Positions 46,661-58,757 of a stretch of DNA of 64,000 bases are shown piece by piece. Source of the DNA: Diadema setosum (lineage: Eukaryota; Echinodermata; Echinoidea; Diadematoida; Diadematidae). The position numbers and the translations under genes were made by a program. Location: positions 1,550,001-1,614,000 of the forward strand of contig CM067067.1 of NCBI GenBank assembly GCA_033980235.1, in the 5' to 3' direction. The notes below the pieces were generated by a model that saw only the letters and a program-made list of their open reading frames with translations, did no database searches and had not been told where the DNA came from. The stretch's first letter is position 1. Each line of letters starts with the position of its first letter.

Positions 46661-47105
46661 GTGATGTGCATGCATTCATTTCTCCATGCAGTACTATAGT
46701 CTATACTCAACAATCACAAATTTAAACCACAACACAGGTTGCAAAATCATTGGGAAGTCCATATAAATTCACCAAAAAAAATAGACTCACTAAATATGTC
46801 ATAAAAGTGTCTTATAAGTATACAATTTCAGATTTGAAAAAGGCCTGAATGAAAATAACATACCCTTTAGATATTAAAAAACAAACAAACAAACTAACAA
46901 ATCTTGAATGGACATTGCTGATCTAAACTTCTGTAGCTCAATACTTTGATATACACATAGCTTTGAGAAAGGGAGTCATTTGGTTCAACTCTGCAATAGA
47001 CATCTAATGTGGAAGAGTGAATTATCACAGACAAAACATGCAGACATGATGATATGGAGAAATAGAAATTTATTACAAAAAGCTTGAAACAGACAATAGT
47101 ATAAA

Positions 47106-47833
47106 CAGGGAGGTGTAAGAAAAGGAGAGACAACTCGTTCGTAATTCATGCAAACACATGTTTGGTTTCAAAGCGTTACAATGGGATGTCTAGCATTCCA
47201 CTATACGCTTTGAAGTCATGCTCTGCACCGCTCTTGTTGCAAGGCGAAGTTCGGAGACGAAGAACGCATTTCACCTTCCGTTGAATTACAAGCTTTATTC
47301 CCCCGTAAAATTTTAAATGAAATACTCAAATTGATTAAGAGCAGTTTAGGAAAGAATTCAATATTATAAACATGTATTTCTAGTTTCTTTGTAATGCGCA
47401 AATCGAAATGAAATGAAAATTAGGCCCTCTTAAAAACCTAATATTTTTCTATAATGCGCACATTTCCGAATGTTAGTTTTCTATCCTTTAATCTGGGATA
47501 TTTTGATCTTTCAAATAAAGTACTTCGCTAAAGCGTGCACCAGCGTGCTTTTAAACTATTTGCTATTAAAATTGTCAGTTTTACACTGCATTTTGATTCG
47601 CTGCTCCAATTCAAGGTACACAAATTCATTGTTGCCATCACATTGAAAGAGAGAGAGCGAAATGCAGTGGGGGCAAGTATTTCTAGATGTGAGAGCGCTA
47701 GTCCCGATTATTGATGCTCTCTTTTGTCAAAGCACCTGATTTCCACCTGTAGTTAAGCGCAGAACTTCTCGGCGGTGCTGCGCATCCTTCAAAGGAGAGC
47801 AGGAGTTGTCTCTCCTTTTCTTACACCTCCCTG
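47106..47833. mobile_element. DNA element with 31-bp perfect TIRs, 728 bp
   Basis: Terminal inverted repeats at 47106-47136 and 47803-47833 begin CAGGGAGGTGTAAGAAAAGG and are identical in reverse complement. GTATAAA flanks both sides (47099-47105 and 47834-47840), a 7-bp duplication. No ORF, so non-autonomous. Perfect TIRs suggest a young copy. The superfamily is uncertain: CAG ends point to hAT or P-like. Confidence 0.85.
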
Positions 47834-48393
47834 GTATAAAGTGTCTCTAAAGAACTTTAAAAAACAAACTTGTAAACCATATGTTGGTCTACAGCCAAAT
47901 TTGTTCACACTGCAGAGAAAAAGTTTTGATGTTCCTTGGAATGAAGACTTCAGTACATGCATTCCTGTTTCTGCATTTTAATGCCCTTTTGCCCCTTTTG
48001 CCATTGAGAATGCAATTAGTTTTACAAATTATTATCATACTTTCTAGCAATATAATACACGTATGATTGAGGCATTGTGATTTTCTAGAAATCTAGAATA
48101 GCATGAAAGTGTGACAGGCTACAATATGCATTGCTGCAGACTCACAGTATGACGTGGATTTACATGTAGCTACCAATCATAATGAAATGGAAACTACACT
48201 CAGTAAAGTATGATTACATAGGGCGTCAGTTTCTGATCTCAGGAAGGCAAGGGTAAGTGTGAGGTTTCCTATCCAGTTACTCTCATAGTGCCAAGGCTGT
48301 AACTAAAGTGTGTTGATGAAATGTACCACAAGAAGAAACTGTACACTTATCAACTCTCAAATGATATACGTAGGCAAAAGCAAAAATGCACAC

Positions 48394-48475
48394 GACTCCT
48401 CTAGTGTCTTACATGTAAAAAGTTCTACCAGAGCTCCTCTACTGTCTTACATGTAAAAAGTTCTACCAGAGCTGC
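48394..48475. repeat. Tandem duplication of about 40 bp
   Basis: GTCTTACATGTAAAAAGTTC and flanking CTCCTCTA...CCAGAG occur twice in direct succession. Confidence 0.85.
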
Positions 48476-49303
48476 TCTCGTATACATCTGGTATACAATG
48501 TAGCTCTCTGCAATTCCTTACATCATACACAGTGTTAGAATCTTGAAGTTTGTTCATCAATCATTTTTAATAATCTCGTTATGAAGTTTCTGTTCTGTTT
48601 CTTATCTACATTTCTTGTTTTTGATGCTTTTTTAATCCAAGATTACATATTTGGGCATCATGAAACAACTGTACAATACTAACAACAGGATATTGCAGAG
48701 TTTTATACATTTGTACACTCATATATCTTCCACTCTTACATGAAGTATACAGGTTGTGTACATGTATGTTGTATGCTACCGTAAGATGCCATGATTTTTT
48801 TTTTCACTCCTTTTCAAAATTAAGAGGCCAGCAAAAATCCATGTAGAGAGATAGTTGTTGTGTAGTGTACATGTTGTGGGTCAAAAACTGCACACTGCAA
48901 ATTATTTCTGAAGACTATAGAACACCAGATAGGCTTACATATATGTACATTGTACAGAACACATGCTTTAACAGCAAATTAGTTGTGAATTGTTGGTAGG
49001 AATTTTGTTGTCCTAAAATAATGATGTGAATTGAAAATGTTAATGTAGGTTTTCATGTACATTGTACAATCCTGTCTTTTTAATTCTTTGCTGTTGTGTT
49101 GTTGGGGTACTCGTAGGAATGGATTACATACATACTTTGCTCACATTAAAAAAGGACCAATAGTTTTGATATTAAATGACAGCAGATTTTGAAAGATACT
49201 TGTCAAAGTTTTGTTAAGAATACACAGATTTCAGTGTAGACCAATTATTGACGAAGCAAAAAGTGAGACACTTGTATTAGGATCTCTTTGCAGATAATGT
49301 TAG

Positions 49304-49402
49304 TTAACCCATTGAGGACGAGTCTGGAGTATACCGGTACTCGGGCAAGCATCTATAGGAAATGTGTGTTGTAGCAAAATCAAACCGTCCTCAATGGGTT
49401 AA
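49304..49402. mobile_element. piggyBac-like MITE, 99 bp
   Basis: TTAA-CCCATTGAGGACG at the left and CGTCCTCAATGGG-TTAA at the right are perfect inverted ends within a TTAA duplication. Related to 106-198. No coding capacity. Confidence 0.8.
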
Positions 49403-49426
49403 TACTACATGTACAATGTACTAACA

Positions 49427-52400
49427 CAGGGCTGCACACTAACCCATTTTTTCTGCCGGTCCAACCTGTCTCTGTCGGACCGGTAAATGCCCCGTTTTAA
49501 CATTTTTTACCGGTCTGAACAGAAAATTTACCGGTCAACAATGACAACCTAAAAAATAAACTTATTTTCTTGTTTTTATGGACGTACCCCCCCCCCCCCC
49601 CCACCCATGTACATTTTACAGATTAATATTTTTTTTTTTTACTTGCATTATCTATTGCACAAGAAATAAAAAAAAGATAGGAAAAACTAGAATGTTTGTT
49701 TGTGAATTACAGTGTAAAATGATAATGAACAAAATTAGATTGTATCAAATGCGTTTGTGACTTTTTCTAAACATCGGCGCACGAACTTGCTGCGTAACCT
49801 GCTCAATCATTTAATCAATTATTTCAGCTGTGAAATTTTCTGATGCACGCGCTCCAAGGAAGTTCTTTATTTTTCTCCTGATAATCTATTTGCATTTGTG
49901 CACGCGTTCTTGAAAGGCACACGACATGCAGGGCCGAATTTGCAATCCTTTTTGCGCCCATTTCCACCTCAAATATTAGCGGGATTGTGACGATTTCATA
50001 AATTACTTCGGCTGTAATCTTTTATGATAACGCGCCAAAATGGGTTGAAAATGTGTCTTTTATTTTTTCCCGATAAACTCTTCGAATTTCGAAAGTGCGT
50101 TCTTAAAAAGACGCACCACATGGCCGAATTCATGATACTTTTTGCGCCTATTTCCACCTCAAATATTAGCGGGATTGTGACGATTTCATAAATTACTTCG
50201 GCTGTAATATTTTCTGATGCAAGCGCCAAAAGAGGTTGAAAATGTGTCCTTTATTTTTTTTTCACGATAAACTCTTCGAATTTCGTAAGTGTGTTCTTAA
50301 AAAGATGCACCACATGGCCGAATTCATGATACTTTTTGCGCCTATTTCTACCTGAAATAATCAGTGTCACGATTTCATAAATTACTTCGGCTGTAATCTT
50401 TTATGATGCACGCGCCAAAAGGGGTTGAAAATGTGTCTTTTACTTTTTCCCGATAAACTCTTCGAATTTCATAAGTGCGTTCTTAAAGATGTTCCACACA
50501 GCCGAATTCATGATACTTTTTGCGCCTATTTCTACCTCAAATATCAGCGGAATTGTGGCGATTTCATGAATTACTTCGGATGTAACTTTTTGGTATGCAC
50601 GCACCGGCTAGAATGGTTGAAAATGCGATCTTTATTTTTCTCCCCATAATCTCTTCGCATTCCGTACATGCGTTCTTGAAAGGTATACGACACGGCCGAA
50701 TTCACTATACTTTTTGCGCCTATTTCTACCTCAAATATCAGCGGGATTGCGATGATTTTATGAATATCTTCGGCTGTAATCTTATATGATAACGCGCCAA
50801 AATGGGTCGAAAATGTGTCCTTTATTTTTCCCGGATAAACTCTTCGCATTTCGTAAATGCGTTCTTGCAAGATATACGACACGGCCAAAACTCATGATTC
50901 TTTTTGCGCCTATTGTTTCCTCAAACTTCAACGGGATTGCGATGATTTCATGAATTATTATTCGGCTGTAATCTTTATGATGCACGGGCCAAGAGGGGTT
51001 GAAAATGTGTCCTTTATTTTCTCCCAATAATCTCTTCGCATTTCGTTATACTTGCGTATTTACGACACGGCCGAATTCACGATCCTTTTATCGCCTATTT
51101 CTACATTGAATATCAGCCGAATTGTGGCAATTTCATGAATTACTTCAGATGTAATCTTTTGTGATGCGCGCAAAAACTAGAATGGTTGAAAATGCGTTAT
51201 TTATTTTCTCCCCATAATCTCTTCGCATTCCGTTATGCGTTCTTGAAAGGTATACGACACGGCCGAATTCACGATCCTTTTTGCGCCTATTTCTACCTCA
51301 ACTATCAGCGGGATTGCGATGATTACATGTATAACTTCGGATGCAATCTTTTATGATACACGCGCCAAAAGGAGTTGAAAATGTGTCCTTTATTTTTCCC
51401 CGATAAACTCTTCGCATTTCGTAAATGCGTTCTTAAAAGATACACGACACGGCCAAAAATCATGATTCTTTTGCGCCTATCGTTTCCTCAAACTTCAACG
51501 GGATTGCGATGATTTTATGAATTATTATTCGGCTCTAATCTTTATGATGCACGGGCCAAAAGGGGTTGAAAATGTGTCCTTTATTTTCTCCCAATAATCT
51601 CTTCGCATTTCGTACTTGCGTATACGACACGGCCGAATTCACGATCCTTTTATCGCCTATTTCTACATTGAATATCAGCCAAATTGTGGCAATTTCATGA
51701 ATTACTTCAGATGTAATCTTTTGTGATGCGCGCAAAAACTAGAATGGTTGAAAATGCGTTCTTTATTTTTCTCCCCATATTCTCTTCGCATTCCGTACAT
51801 GCGTTCTTGAATGGTATACGACACGGCCGAATTCACGATCCTTTTTGCGCCTATTTCTACCTCAAATATCAGCGGGATTGCGATGATTACATGTATAACT
51901 TCGGATGCAATCTTTTATGATACACGCGCCAAAAGGGGTTGAAAATGTGCCCTTTATTTTTCCCCCGATAAACTCTTCGCATTTCGTAAATGCGTTCTTA
52001 AAAGATACACGACATCACGGCCAAAAAATCATGATTCTTTTGCGCCTATCGTTTCCTCAAACTTCAACGGGATCGCGATGATTTAATGAATTATTATTCG
52101 GCTCTAATCTTTGTGATGCACGGGCCAAAAGGGGTTGAAAATGTGTCCTTTATTTTTCCCCGATTAACTCTTCGCATTTCGTAATGCGTTCTTAAAAGGT
52201 ATACGACACGGCCGAATTCACGATCCTTTTTGCGCCTATTTCTACCTCAAATATCAGCGGGATTGTGACAATTTCATGAATTACTTCGGATGTAATCTTT
52301 TGTAATGCACGCACCAGAAGGGTAAAAATGTGTTTTTTATTTTTCTCCCGACAATCTCGTCGCATTTGTGCATGCGTTTTTGATGAACAACACGGCATGC

Positions 52401-53443
52401 AGGACTGAATTCAAGATCCTTTTTGCGCCTATTATTTCCTCAAATTTCAACGGGATTGCGTTCAGTGATTTCATGAATTGTTATTTGGCTGTAATCTTTT
52501 ATGATGCACTCACCAAAATGTTTCCTTTATTTTTTTTTTTCTCCTCTATAATCTCTTCGCATTTCGTGCATCATAAGCTTTTGAAAGATACGACGCGGCC
52601 GGTCGAATTGATGATCCTTTTTGGGACGATTTCTACCTCAAATATGTAAGCGGGACTGCCATGATTTCATGATTTTTTTTTTCTCCCTAGTATTATCTTT
52701 TCACATTTTGTGCATGCGTTTTCAAAAAGTTCACGGAAAGGCCGATTTCGTGATCCTTTTTTTGCGCCTATCTTCATTATGAGACCATTCTGAGCAAATG
52801 AAAATATTCATTTGTGAAATGACTTTGTAAAATGAAAATAAACGCAATCAGATCCATTTACTGTATCGCTGAATATCGAATGTGTTTTACTTTTTCTAAA
52901 AATCGACACTAGTAAATTAGTTCTAACATAACTGCCACGCTGCAGCGAAGCCGGGATCGGAATCGATCTTGCGTTAAAAATCATGAATAAAATGACCCAG
53001 AAATGTGTGCGCTTCTATCAATGCTTTTTGTCTGGCATGACCGCTGATCGCAAGCAAACGAAAAACAGTTACTAGTACACTGTACATGCTTTGCATGTAT
53101 TGCATTGCATGCAGTGCGTGAGCAGCGCCAAATGCGCAAGCTAGCGCGAATAACTGGTCGACTGCTATCTAGTCCTCAAAACTAATCCCGTTTACTGTAC
53201 AAATTGCACCGGTAGACATAAAAACGAAACTTGCGTAAAACTTGTTGAACAGTGCGATATCTTGCATTCTGTTTCTCCCTGATCGGGGCTGCTCTTTTTC
53301 TTTCTACTGACCCCACCAATGTTTGGTTTTTTTTTTACTGGTCATGTCGGACCGGTAACTTGTGGATTTCCTCAAAAGTTACCGGTCCGACAGTGACTTT
53401 TACCGGTCTTTGACCGTCGGACCGGCGCCAGTGTGCAGCCCTG
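49427..53443. mobile_element. TIR DNA element carrying a satellite array, 4.0 kb
   Basis: CAGGGCTGCACACT and AGTGTGCAGCCCTG form 14-bp perfect ends, flanked by ACTAACA on both sides (49420-49426 and 53444-53450), a 7-bp duplication. ACCGGT-centred motifs (GTCGGACCGGTAA and inverse) cluster within about 120 bp of each end as likely transposase binding repeats. The interior is dominated by a tandem array of about 190-bp monomers. No transposase frame is present. CAG ends suggest hAT-like affinity, by inference. Confidence 0.8.
49790..52780. repeat. Satellite array, ~190-bp monomers with trimer higher-order repeat
   Basis: About 15 monomers share TTGAAAATGTGTCCTTTATT, ACACGGCCGAATTC and TTTTTGCGCCTATTTCTACC. 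Monomer starts (the GAAAATG mark) fall near 50042, 50236, 50424, 50620, 50806, 50999, 51185, 51376, 51567, 51746, 51940, 52136 and 52322. Three monomer types recur in fixed order from 50620, giving three copies of a roughly 565-bp trimer. Open frames across it are periodic artefacts. Confidence 0.85.
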
Positions 53444-53820
53444 ACTAACATATATACAATAATAAGGGACCATTAACAAGTTCTGAATTTTTGCAACAAA
53501 CTCTCTCACAATGGTACTGGAATGTTGGGTATTGAATTCAAAGTGCAAAAACATTTGGGCCATGAAATAACATAAAATGTTGGCATAAGAGCATTGTGAA
53601 CAATTTGTTGTAACAATATTTCTCATTGCACCATACTCCAGACATGTTACTAAGGAGGGGCGGCTTTGGGGGTTCAAACAAAAGATCAAAGGTTTTCTTG
53701 TTCTTCTTCTTCTTCTTTCAATAAAGTACAGGCCACCTTATGGTATATAAGCGTACTGGTGTGGTGCCAGGTGCAGTCATGCATGTACAGTGTATTTCAA
53801 AATGTTTACTAAAAATGAAG

Positions 53821-54195
53821 GCACATATGATTCAGCACGCCGTACACCGGGGTACTGTTGTAACCCGGGGTACCGCGTTGTATAGCACCATCTCATGCCC
53901 ATTATTTATAATGCGTATCCGAATTCAGACACGCCGATTCTGAATTCGGATACGGCAAAATCGTCGCAATGAACTAGCACCATATAGGTGTTTTTCGAAG
54001 TACACTTGCATGCATTAATTGATGCATAATCACAAATAAGAAAACATTTTTGTGCATAATAATACTAAAAAGTATTTTGACACATTTTTTGGTAAGCCAG
54101 GGTACAGCGCTGAAAAAAAAATAATTAATTCAACAAAATGGCGAGTTTTCATTTGGTACCCCAGGGTACCAAATACTGCATCATATGTACAGTGC
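53821..54195. mobile_element. Candidate MITE with palindromic subterminal blocks
   Basis: CACATATGATTCAG at the left and CTGCATCATATGTA at the right are approximate inverted ends. Inside are the palindromes GTATCCGAATTCAGA/TCTGAATTCGGATAC (about 53915-53954) and TTTGGTACCC-CA-GGGTACCAAA. No target duplication was read. Confidence 0.4.
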
Positions 54196-54554
54196 TAATA
54201 AAAACATGTGCTGCTAAAAACTGCTCCTGCCCTCTAGCGGAGGTGGAGATGTTTCACCTCTTCCTTGAACATTAAAGGAGAGGTGCAATTGATGGTTTGG
54301 TCTGGTAGTGATAGGCTGTTCCGTAGTCATGTTTTGTCCGGAATAAAACTTCTCTGATAGATGAGGTATAGATAGATGATGCATATGCATGATGTGCACG
54401 AGTCCAGTCTATACAATACGTGCATGAGTACAAGAAGAACTTCTTGTTCTTCAGCTGTAAAGTGTCGTAATTCTTGTTTTTACTTATTCATAATCATATT
54501 CACAGAATTCCACAGTTTATGAATCTAACACAAGTTTATATAGGGCCTAGTGCC

Positions 54555-54621
54555 TTAACTATACACAGCCCAGTCGCTGCTGTATCGCTACTACAGCAGC
54601 GACTGGGCTGTGTATAGTTAA
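54555..54621. repeat. Perfect 30-bp hairpin with 7-nt loop, TTAA ends
   Basis: Arms 54555-54584 and 54592-54621 are exact inverted copies around TCGCTAC. Each arm starts or ends with TTAA. It may be a minimal TTAA-type fold-back element. A microRNA precursor is less likely because the stem has no mismatch. Confidence 0.85.
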
Positions 54622-55218
54622 TACTGAAAGGGGACAACTTTGCACAACAGGGAATGACCCTAGAACCAGACAGGGTTTGCCTTTGAACACTTTAATTCGG
54701 TCTTCGGTACCGAATCGTCAACATAGGTCCTCCGAGGACAGTCGCCATCTTTCGTTGTTCTTTTCTGCCCTCTCTCGGCGTATCTATTACAACCGTTTAC
54801 ACATTATGTTCCCTTACAATAGGCTTACTTACTTATTTATAGATGTTTCTAGTGTTACACTATACAAACTGTTTGATACATCCATATCTGCAACCAAAAG
54901 GGAAACACCGCTATTAATACTGAACTGATCACTCCAACTATGTTGGAAAGACCTGTAATTGACACTTTATCTAGTAGATCTACTGTTGTAGCACAAATAT
55001 TGTGGAAGTAGCTAGACTTTGCTAGTGCATGTATTACTGCAACTGTCCAGTCCAGTTACAACATCATCGGGAACGTACGCGCGATGCGAGGGAAACTACA
55101 GGGAGGGTTTACGCCAGTCCGTCAAAAGGCCCTGCCACGGCAATGGGATTTACACAGCACCAATCACCAACATCAATATTCCACTCAATTATCAAACAAC
55201 AAAGAGTTAAATACTTAC

Positions 55219-55267
55219 TTAAAGCCCCAGCCAGCAGGGCTAAAAGTAGAATTATCCTTGTGATCAT
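55219..55267 (-). CDS. ADAM10: ADAM10-like metalloprotease, exon 1 (signal peptide)
   Basis: The coding part of exon 1 begins at an ATG with G at -3 and reads MITRIILLLALLAGAL. This is a typical signal peptide: a basic residue, a hydrophobic core and small residues before cleavage. It would send the protease into the secretory pathway toward the cell surface. GCTTTAA|GTAAGT on the minus strand is a strong donor and leaves one base of codon 17. Exon 2 supplies the other two, giving Asn. The phase match to exon 2, 10.3 kb away, is the main support, since signal peptides carry little family information. An untranslated leader extends toward about 55430. A different upstream first exon cannot be excluded. 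Confidence 0.75.
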
Positions 55268-55430
55268 GTCGACTACACTGTTTCGTGTTGGCAAATTGCA
55301 GTGGAAGTGTTTTCGTCTCCAGCACAGATATCGACATCAACGGCACTAGGTTACTGCTGCGGTATTTCCTGTACGAGATCCTGAAGCCCTCTTTCGTGGT
55401 TTTTTCACTGCATTGACGCACTTAGTTTGA
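55268..55430 (-). promoter_or_regulatory. Probable 5' UTR and core promoter of the ADAM10-like gene
   Basis: This stretch upstream of the start codon is somewhat less AT-rich than its neighbours. The limit is a guess: a TATAAAA on the plus strand at about 55434-55440 reads TTTTATA in gene sense, so it is not a proper TATA box for this gene. The transcription start is not defined. Confidence 0.35.
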
Positions 55431-56439
55431 CTGTATAAAACCGTACGCTGTGTGTTGTTTACACGATTCATACAACACAGGCACCGCAGGTGATACAGTA
55501 CGCTTGATTCTCTGCTGCCAGTTGGTTGAAGTGCATGCCGATGTTGCTAAAGTTATCAACGCTACTACTGAATATGATTGCATATTAATCATTAGGCCTA
55601 CTCAGTATCCTACTGAGAATGTTAAAACTTACAATGATTGAAAACCATCAAGGTAGTTTGACATTTTCTTTTAAATTAAATTCAGTCTTCATTTCCTTCA
55701 TTTACTTCATTTTGTATAATAATAATAAAAAAAAAACATAGGGACTACCAGTATATGAGCAACTATGACAGTTATTTAAGGAGTAATACGCGATTATGGA
55801 AGAAAAAAATACATGAAGATAGGTAAATTAACCATTGATACAACAGGACATATGTTCATCATCATTTTTTTTTTTTTTTTTTGCTTGTAAATGATCGGAA
55901 AATGATGTGTCCGTAAAATGATAATAATAATGATAATAATAATAAAAGTTTAATTAAGCTATTTCATACCCCAAAAATAATAGTAGGCCTACTATGTATA
56001 TAGAAATTATTAGTAGCCTATACCAAATTATTTATGATAAAAAGGAAAATAACATAAACAAACAATGAAAATGAAAACCCTGTATGCACATAGCGGGGAT
56101 GAGACAAGTTAATCAGCCATTGCTAATCAACATTTTTTTTTTGTCTTCTGATAGTATTACTAAATTTTGTATTGATTCAATCTGATGTTAATCAGAGATG
56201 TTCCATACGGCAGGACCGTGCAGTATTATGCAATGAATATTGAAATTGATTGGTTAAATAACTCCATCGATGGAAATGGTTTGACGATCTCATAATACAT
56301 AGCTATACATGTAGTTCTGTACATCATGATTGTTGGCCTGCAATGTCCAACTGCTAAATAATGCTTGGGTATAAAATGACGAGACCCACTCTAGGAGAGC
56401 AGGGTTTAGAATGAAAAGACAACCGTAGGTAAATGATAA

Positions 56440-56575
56440 GACCATTATAACAACAATAATTATGTCACTGTTATTATCATTACTATGATCATCGTCATTA
56501 TCATCATAGTCGTCATCATCATTATTGTTATCATAATCAATAAAGAGAAGGATATGACAATGATGATGACAACTA
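56440..56575. repeat. (ATC/ATT)n imperfect trinucleotide tract
   Basis: Runs of ATCATT/GTCATC. The Asp/Asn-rich frame across it is an artefact. Confidence 0.85.
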
Positions 56576-58562
56576 TAGGTAAAGGTACAACGTCCCAAAA
56601 TGACTTACAAAAGACAAATCTACATTCTCCTTAAGCAGCCCCCTATAAAAAATTATATTCCTTATAGTCGTTAACCCTCATCTAAAAGTGTTCTGTTTCA
56701 GCCAATTTGGTTTCAGCTCACCGGCTGTGCGCGCTCGCGCGTGTGTGTGTTTAAAGTAAATGTGTGTGCATGTATCTTCTTTATGTTTTTATTTTATTTG
56801 TTTGTTTATTGGTTAAGAAATGATATCCACATCGTAAAAGTAATCTGTTTGGAATCAACCGCATGTATCAAATGTCATTTCTGTTGATTGATTTACGTGT
56901 TTATGTTGGCATGTGTGTGTCGGGCAAAACATTTAGTCAAAGGATAAAAGCATCGGGCAGGATTAGAACCCCAGACAATATGAGTTGTATTTACAAGTTA
57001 ATCCGCCATACGTTTGCATCCATCCTTATCGCATGCAAAAATACACTACGGTAGATGAATTTAGCACTTTTAGTTTTGGTATGAAGTGACAGATGTCAGT
57101 GGGCATCAGTATAATACTGTTACCAAGGAGGTGTGCAACAATTATGGTTTGTCATGTCCTTACGATGCAATCATGTCACCTGTGATAAACTAATGAGTCA
57201 TGCGCTGTGCGACGTAATCTTTGTTGCTGGTTTATTGAAACTTGACGCCGAACAGGATAAAGCTTGACCACGCCTGAAATGAACATATTTGTTTTCTTTT
57301 GTATTCTCATATTCATTTGTGCATGTACTTCCGAAGAATATGAGAACCTCTTATCAGGTTTCATCTCTTCTCGATGACAAGAAGTTTTCTTTCTCCTTTG
57401 CCAAATTGCCAGTCTTAGATATCAATAAGCAAAGATAGATAGATGGGCCTATTGGAATTGTTAGGTCGGTCAATGGTTCATTATTCCCGAAGACAAAGCA
57501 AAGCGAAACAAAACAAAACAAATAAAATGTGAACAAAAACCACAACAAATGACTGGTTCTTTTGTTGTTTGGTTTGGGTTGGTTTAGTTGTTTGTATGTG
57601 TATGTAGGCCTATGTGTGTGAGAGCGTCTTGCATTGTTTCAAGTTTCACTTACATCTTTGTCCCCAAGTATAGGATGATTCCCGTGAGCGTTCCGTAAAG
57701 TTCCGGTGGTGTGTCGATGCCCTGTGAAGCTGGGAGTTCGGTGTTGTTACCACCAATGTAGAGTATGATTCCGTGAAAGTGAGTGAAACGTTAACATTCC
57801 ACACTACTGCCTTATTTCAGTCTGACTGTGATAATGAACTTTCATCATTTTTTATGTCCTGGCTAAAACGTTACTCTGTATTATAGGCAACTTGAACATG
57901 ATGTGGAATTGTATACTTTTACAACCAAATTTGAAGTTTATAAATGTAACCTCACCACTAATCTTGACGGTTTGTTGTAAATGCTAGAAAAAAACACTCA
58001 ATGGAAAAAGAATAGGGATAAGTGTTGCTTTTCAAAGGCCTTTTCGTTTGCATTTTTTTTTTCAATATAAGAACTATCGTGTAAGTACAACTACCAAAAT
58101 AAGGCGAGACGTTTTTGTTTCTCTTCTAATTTTGTAAAACATTATTAGATCCATGAAAAGATGATGTAATAATCTTGATAGAAATCATAGGCATGATGAT
58201 CTTCGCCCGTCATTAAAAATCGACTCAATTGTACAATATATCACATTTCCTGAATTTGATGAGAGGGATTATGGAAATGTTGAGAGAAGACGTTATGGTG
58301 ATTAGAGTGTTAATGGAAGATGAAAAGGATTGAGTAAGAAGAATTAAAGCGAAAGGGAGCAGATGAAGAAGACACATTGTGTGATTCTTGGTTGAAATTA
58401 TTGACTCTCCCTTTGCACTGGTACTGCCCGCTCCTGCGTTGAAAGTTAAAATAGCTATATTTCGAGTGATGTTCATTTTTCCGAAGAATCGTAAATAATG
58501 ATAATAATAAAATGATACAATGTTTGTTATTCTGAAACACATAAATTTCCTACACCTACATG

Positions 58563-58757
58563 TTCGTCTTCGAAGGTTCGTTAGTACGAGAATGAAATAA
58601 GGTTCGTTATTCCGAAGGTTCCCGGTTCGTTAATCCGAAAATGAAATAAACTTCGTTATTCCAAAGGTTTGTTAATCCGAAAATGAAAAGAAGGTTTGTA
58701 AAAAACGAAGCTTCAATATTATGATCCCTATTTCGTTTTCGGATTAACAAACCTTTA
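58563..58757. repeat. Short minisatellite GGTTCGTTAATCCGAAAATG
   Basis: Four imperfect direct units of about 26-36 bp (GGTTCGTTANTCCGAA plus AATGAAATAA) are followed by an inverted piece (TTCGTTTTCGGATTAACAAA). Direct plus inverted units suggest a degenerate palindromic element. Confidence 0.7.

Larger units (their letters stand above)
44908..55218 (-). other. Intron 1 of the ADAM10-like gene, 10.3 kb
   Basis: Starts with GTAAGT after exon 1 and ends CACCAG before exon 2. Contents are a SINE, a dead LINE tail, MITEs and the 4-kb satellite-bearing TIR element, listed separately. I see nothing recognisable in about 46661-47105, 47841-49303 (except a 40-bp duplication) and 54622-55218. Confidence 0.85.

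Noticed and set aside
56940..57015. tRNA-like sequence on the minus strand (GGTTCTAATCC with a TGGCGGATTAACTTG block)
   Set aside because: Boxes are weak and arms do not pair. It may be an old SINE fragment, but the evidence is too thin to list.
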